The notes beneath the pieces are model-generated. The model was not told the origin of the DNA. It was given only the letters and a program-made list of their open reading frames with translations, and ran no database searches. A stretch of DNA of 19,903 nucleotides from Akkermansiaceae bacterium UBA7890. Its GTDB lineage: Bacteria; Verrucomicrobiota; Verrucomicrobiia; Verrucomicrobiales; Akkermansiaceae. Below are positions 18,101-19,903 of the stretch, piece after piece. The stretch lies in contig DLRK01000111.1 in NCBI GenBank assembly GCA_002501065.1, positions 1 to 19,903 of the forward strand. The letters run 5' to 3'. Position 1 is the stretch's first letter. Every line of letters starts with the position of its first letter. The position numbers and the translations under genes are program-made.

Positions 18101-18850
18101 AGTGCCCACGAAGCGGGTGTCAAAGTATTTCCGGTATTCCGGTTTCACCTTGGGGGCACCCCCCTGGTAGATGACACCGTCAGCGGGTTGCCCCCCCCCG
18201 CGCACGAACTGGTTCGTCAGCACGAAGAGATCGAGGTCCCCGTCGTTATCGACATCGGCGAAGGTTGGCATGAGGCACGAACTCACCGCGTCGAGGCCAA
18301 ATTCCTGAGCCCGTTCCGTGAAGCGCGCCTTCCCGTCATTGAGGAAAAGCTGGTTGGGTGCCTCGTAGTTGCAGACATAGAGATCCAGGTCGCCGTCGTT
18401 ATCGATGTCGACCATCGCGGCGCCCGTCCCCCAGCGATCGCCCCCAGCGACCCCCGCCTCCGCAAACTCTTCAAATTTCAGCTTGCCGCCTTTCTTCTGC
18501 AGGTAGAGAGCGTTCTCCCGGGGACCACTCGTGAAGAAGAGATCCGGCAGCTTATCGCCGTTCAAATCTCCGATCGCCACCCCGCCCACGGCGTATCCCA
18601 ATGCGTAAAGGCGCTTCAAGGGATGCGAGGTATCGAGAGGATTGATGAATCCCACACCTGTGTGCTCAACAGGGAGATCGGTGAACAGGGCTATCCCCTC
18701 GGCTGACTCCGATCTCTGGTTTAAGTCATTGATGGGCAATATGTTGAGATCTTCATCGGTGGTCTTCTTGCCACAACTGGTCAGACTACACGACAGGGCA
18801 AGCGAAAGTAAGGCCATCCCAAATATCGGCTTAATCCAAATCTCTTTCAC
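15146..18850 (-). CDS. Giant two-module CRTAC1-like FG-GAP/VCBS lipoprotein
   Basis: A 1234-residue protein from GTG 18850, which gives an ideal lipoprotein signal: a short basic start (MKEIWIKPIFGMALLS) and lipobox LTSC at Cys26. The frame is open to 18922, with ATGs at 18889 and 18922, but those add 13 or 24 residues before the hydrophobic core; the start is uncertain. Module 1 (about 55-565) holds FG-GAP/VCBS repeats (DLNGDKLPD, DIDNDGDLD, DVDNDGDLD, DFNGDGLLD, DLNNDGLLD, DLDRDGDLD) and a full ASPIC/UnbV domain (about 563-645, RNDSADGNRILVELEGTRSN onward). Module 2 (about 680-1234) repeats the scheme (DVNGDGLDD, DCDGDGDQD, DFNRDGSID, DADNDGWLD, DVDNDGDID, DCDGDGNLD) and ends in a degenerate ASPIC-like segment. 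Such double-length proteins occur in Planctomycetota and Verrucomicrobiota from memory. It is divergent from the PEP-CTERM gene. Confidence 0.88.
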   Translation of the reverse strand: MKEIWIKPIFGMALLSLALSCSLTSCGKKTTDEDLNILPINDLNQRSESAEGIALFTDLPVEHTGVGFINPLDTSHPLKRLYALGYAVGGVAIGDLNGDKLPDLFFTSGPRENALYLQKKGGKLKFEEFAEAGVAGGDRWGTGAAMVDIDNDGDLDLYVCNYEAPNQLFLNDGKARFTERAQEFGLDAVSSCLMPTFADVDNDGDLDLFVLTNQFVRGGGQPADGVIYQGGAPKVKPEYRKYFDTRFVGTFERGGQEFRRDEVYPVGQKNIFFLNKGVSGEDSQFVFEDLSDRCGDLCASPGKGLSATWWDFNGDGLLDLYVGNDFEDPDHLYLNQGIGASGSPVFKDVIKESVPHTTWYSMGADVADLNNDGLLDFFSVDMAATTHIKQKVSMGDMGSKGWFMSTSEPRQLMRNALLINTGTGRFQDAAFMAGLANSDWSWAPKLADFDNDGMVDVFISNGMSRPFTASDIIKNRPLSELRVGNTDWDLFEKYPPQKEKNVAFVNRGDLSFEETGAAWGLDHEGMTYAAAYGDLDRDGDLDLVTANLDEPVGIYRNDSADGNRILVELEGTRSNRFGIGALVRVETNDGREQVRQMNPATGFLSSNDPALHFGLGSATMITKLTVSWPSGSVQVVEDLEAGIIYTIKEEGAQDPGEGDVPHSPSKPLFTSSGVLAHAKVQEREFDDFSRQPLLPNKLSQLGPGIAVADVNGDGLDDFYLGGACGWPGALYLNEGGKTYGPDIDAPFDPDAIAEDMGAVFFDCDGDGDQDLYVVSGGYETKEGASLLRDRLYLNDGQGNFSKTQGHLPDLRDSGGPVAAADFNRDGSIDLFVGGRVIPGRYPTSPESRILQNDGSGRFSDVTGEVAPQLAESGMATGAVWSDADNDGWLDLLVSYEWGPVRIFRNRSGVLEEATTAAGLASHLGWWSGLSAGDVDNDGDIDYVASNFGLNSKYHATADKPTLLYYGDFEGDGTKRLIEAEYEDGILYPIRGKSCSTRAVPHLAKKFETFKAFAVAELKEIYRPECFSDSLKFTATTLETGIFINDGSARFEFHSLSRIAQTAPAFGSALIDCDGDGNLDLYLVQNHYTPQLETGRMAGGLSMFLRGRGDGTFEPVSPRQSGLVVPGDAKGLACADLNADGRPDFVIGINDVGVRVFLNQSDRKLVAASTDGVILQPGTRVEATLEDGRKVVREVQVGSGYLSQSSPRASVLLPAGTQSQSIKITPPGKSTGIAP

Positions 18851-18877
18851 AATCAGCGAATTATGTACATTTTCTCC

Positions 18878-18906
18878 TTGTCGCGTCATCGGGGCCACTC
18901 TAAAAG
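18878..18906 (+). promoter_or_regulatory. Possible sigma-70-type promoter for the PEP-CTERM gene
   Basis: TTGTCG (18878-18883) and TAAAAG (18901-18906) are separated by 17 bp, each matching four of six positions of the standard -35 and -10 hexamers. They lie about 55 bp upstream of the ATG at 18959. The match is modest and promoter rules in this phylum are poorly known, so this is tentative. Confidence 0.25.
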
Positions 18907-18958
18907 TTTTTCTGATCAGCACAATTCTCTATCCTGTTCGCACAGACAAACCCAAGCG

Positions 18959-19603
18959 ATGAAGACAAAAGTAGCAACCACCATTCTAGCCGTAGCCGGA
19001 CTCGGCATCACAAATGCAGCCACCGTTATCGGCGATGGCGTCGCCGTCGCTGACGGCACCGGAGGTGCCGACGGCTGGTCCGGAATCAGCGTGCTCGAAA
19101 GCGCGGTCATCGACTCCACCACCGAGGGCGGCGGTCAGCTCCAAGCTACGTCGGTCTCGATCCAAGCACAAAGGATCGGAACCAACCACTTCATCCCTCT
19201 CCTCGTCAATTCCGCGAACGAGATCGCCTGGATCGGCCCGCAGCTGACCCCGACCGTTGCTGGACTCAATACCTTCGCCATTACCGGAGCAGACCCGATT
19301 GATGCGTCAGGCGGGGACCTTCGCCTCGGCGTCTGGCAGTGGAATGAGGGTGTCAATAACAGCAATGGTGGAACCATCACCTTCGGCAACGGCGGCGGCG
19401 GAATGTTCCAGATGGACGTCGATGGAACGCAGGGTGCCGCTGCGGTTTCGGTAGGCATGGCGGTTACGTCAGGGCACGCCGCCGGTGCCGGTGGCCGCGA
19501 CTATAATATCGATCTGACAGTTGCGCCGATTCCGGAGCCCACGGTTTTCCCCTTGATTGCCCTCTCCGGTTTGGGCCTGCTCCTTCGCCGGCGCCGCTCA
19601 TAG
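18959..19603 (+). CDS. PEP-CTERM sorting-domain protein
   Basis: A 214-residue exported protein. The ATG at 18959 opens on a signal peptide (MKTKVATTILAVAGLGITNA) that cleaves near residue 20. The mature part is Gly, Asn and Ala rich, without catalytic motifs, and begins with ATVIGDG and ADGWSGI. The C-terminus is a textbook PEP-CTERM tail: IPEP at 191-194, a hydrophobic stretch (VFPLIALSGLGLLL) and a terminal RRRRS. Such tails are recognised by an exosortase, which cleaves and anchors or releases the protein, usually in exopolysaccharide-producing bacteria; the exosortase itself is not in this window. No strong ribosome binding site is visible. A strong intrinsic terminator follows 32 bp after the stop. 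A second gene with an almost identical mature N-terminus follows at 19776, so the two look like a tandem duplication. Confidence 0.88.
   Translation: MKTKVATTILAVAGLGITNAATVIGDGVAVADGTGGADGWSGISVLESAVIDSTTEGGGQLQATSVSIQAQRIGTNHFIPLLVNSANEIAWIGPQLTPTVAGLNTFAITGADPIDASGGDLRLGVWQWNEGVNNSNGGTITFGNGGGGMFQMDVDGTQGAAAVSVGMAVTSGHAAGAGGRDYNIDLTVAPIPEPTVFPLIALSGLGLLLRRRRS
19016..19077 (+). repeat. 62-bp direct repeat, copy 1 (mature N-terminus of PEP-CTERM gene)
   Basis: These 62 bases match 19842-19903 with only two mismatches. Both copies lie at the same place in their genes, from the signal-peptide cleavage region through the ADGW codons. The signal-peptide coding sequences just upstream are much less alike. 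The repeat may continue beyond the right edge of the window. Confidence 0.85.
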
Positions 19604-19635
19604 AGAGCGCCCACGGAGAGAACAGCTACTCTTTC

Positions 19636-19665
19636 AAAAGCGCACCATTCTGGTGCGCTTTTTTT
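19636..19665 (+). terminator. Strong intrinsic terminator after the PEP-CTERM gene
   Basis: A perfect 12-bp stem, AAAAGCGCACCA (19636-19647) and TGGTGCGCTTTT (19651-19662), closes a 3-base loop and runs into seven Ts (19659-19665). It sits 32 bp after the stop of the PEP-CTERM gene and separates it from the following paralogue. The A-rich left arm means it could also work on the minus strand, but no minus-strand gene ends here. Confidence 0.9.
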
Positions 19666-19775
19666 CAGGCCAGGAGACCTCCCTGCTTCCCTTCCCCACC
19701 TGCCTCCAGCCAAAAAACCCTAGAAACAAGCCCTCTTCCTTGATCGAATCGAGCCTCTTTACCTTCACTAATGTT

Positions 19776-19903
19776 ATGCGCATGAAACTCATCCCCTCCT
19801 CTCTTTCCATCCTCCTTGCCGCTGGAATCGGCATGGCAAACGCAGCCACCGTTATCGGCGATGGCGTCGGCGTCGCTGTCGGCACCGGAGGTGCCGACGG
19901 CTG
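19776..19903 (+). CDS. Partial paralogue of the PEP-CTERM protein (runs off right edge)
   Basis: Only the first 42 codons are in the window. The frame begins at ATG 19776 or two codons later at ATG 19782; the later one better matches the start of the upstream paralogue. A signal peptide (MKLIPSSLSILLAAGIGMAN) is followed by AATVIGDGVGVAVGTGGADG, which differs from the upstream protein at only two residues over this stretch. By analogy the full protein should be about 200 residues with a PEP-CTERM tail, but that end cannot be seen. The strong terminator at 19636-19665 implies that this gene has its own promoter in the roughly 110 bp before it; I cannot place one confidently. Confidence 0.75.
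   Translation, partial: MRMKLIPSSLSILLAAGIGMANAATVIGDGVGVAVGTGGADG
19842..19903 (+). repeat. 62-bp direct repeat, copy 2
   Basis: This is the second copy of the repeat at 19016-19077, with two mismatches in 62 bases. It is cut by the window edge, so its true right end is unknown. Confidence 0.85.

Overview
The window is GC-rich and carries only protein genes; I see no rRNA, tRNA, CRISPR array, transposase or phage gene. The mix of exported families points to a Verrucomicrobiota genome, with Planctomycetota as the alternative: ASPIC/UnbV (CRTAC1-like) FG-GAP lipoproteins, a ThuA-like protein, a PQQ-type propeller with EF-hands, a LamG-tailed membrane protein, a PEP-CTERM protein and a solenoid of W..DP.AA..W repeats. 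This assignment rests on gene content and is an inference.

Layout. Positions 1-403 hold no convincing gene. Two plus-strand genes follow: a repeat protein with an N-terminal membrane anchor (404-1705) and a secreted PQQ-like propeller (1791-3320). They converge, 17 bp apart, on a minus-strand run covering about 12.2 to 3.3 kb. In transcription order this run is a CRTAC1-like lipoprotein reading frame split by one in-frame TGA (12152-8595), a ThuA-domain protein (8488-7643), a PDZ-domain protein with a 12-residue charged repeat (7477-6491), and a metallophosphoesterase fused through a membrane helix to PA14-like and LamG domains (6295-3338). A second CRTAC1-like lipoprotein (12259-14487) is divergent from the first. 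After it comes a small exported-protein gene broken by an apparent one-base frameshift (14664-15010). A giant double-length CRTAC1 lipoprotein lies on the minus strand (18850-15146). It is divergent from a PEP-CTERM protein gene (18959-19603), which has a strong terminator, and a second closely related gene then runs off the right edge.

How the genes may work together. Nearly every product carries a signal peptide, lipobox or membrane anchor, so this looks like a cell-envelope or surface-protein region. The three FG-GAP/ASPIC proteins would be calcium-binding beta-propellers on the envelope; their biochemical role is not known from sequence. No exosortase, glycoside hydrolase, TonB-dependent receptor or regulator is present, so no pathway can be assigned.

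The points most worth a second look are the in-frame TGA inside the CRTAC1-thioredoxin-TPR protein, the frameshifted small exported gene, the phosphoesterase-transmembrane-LamG fusion, and the tandem near-identical starts of the two genes at the right end.
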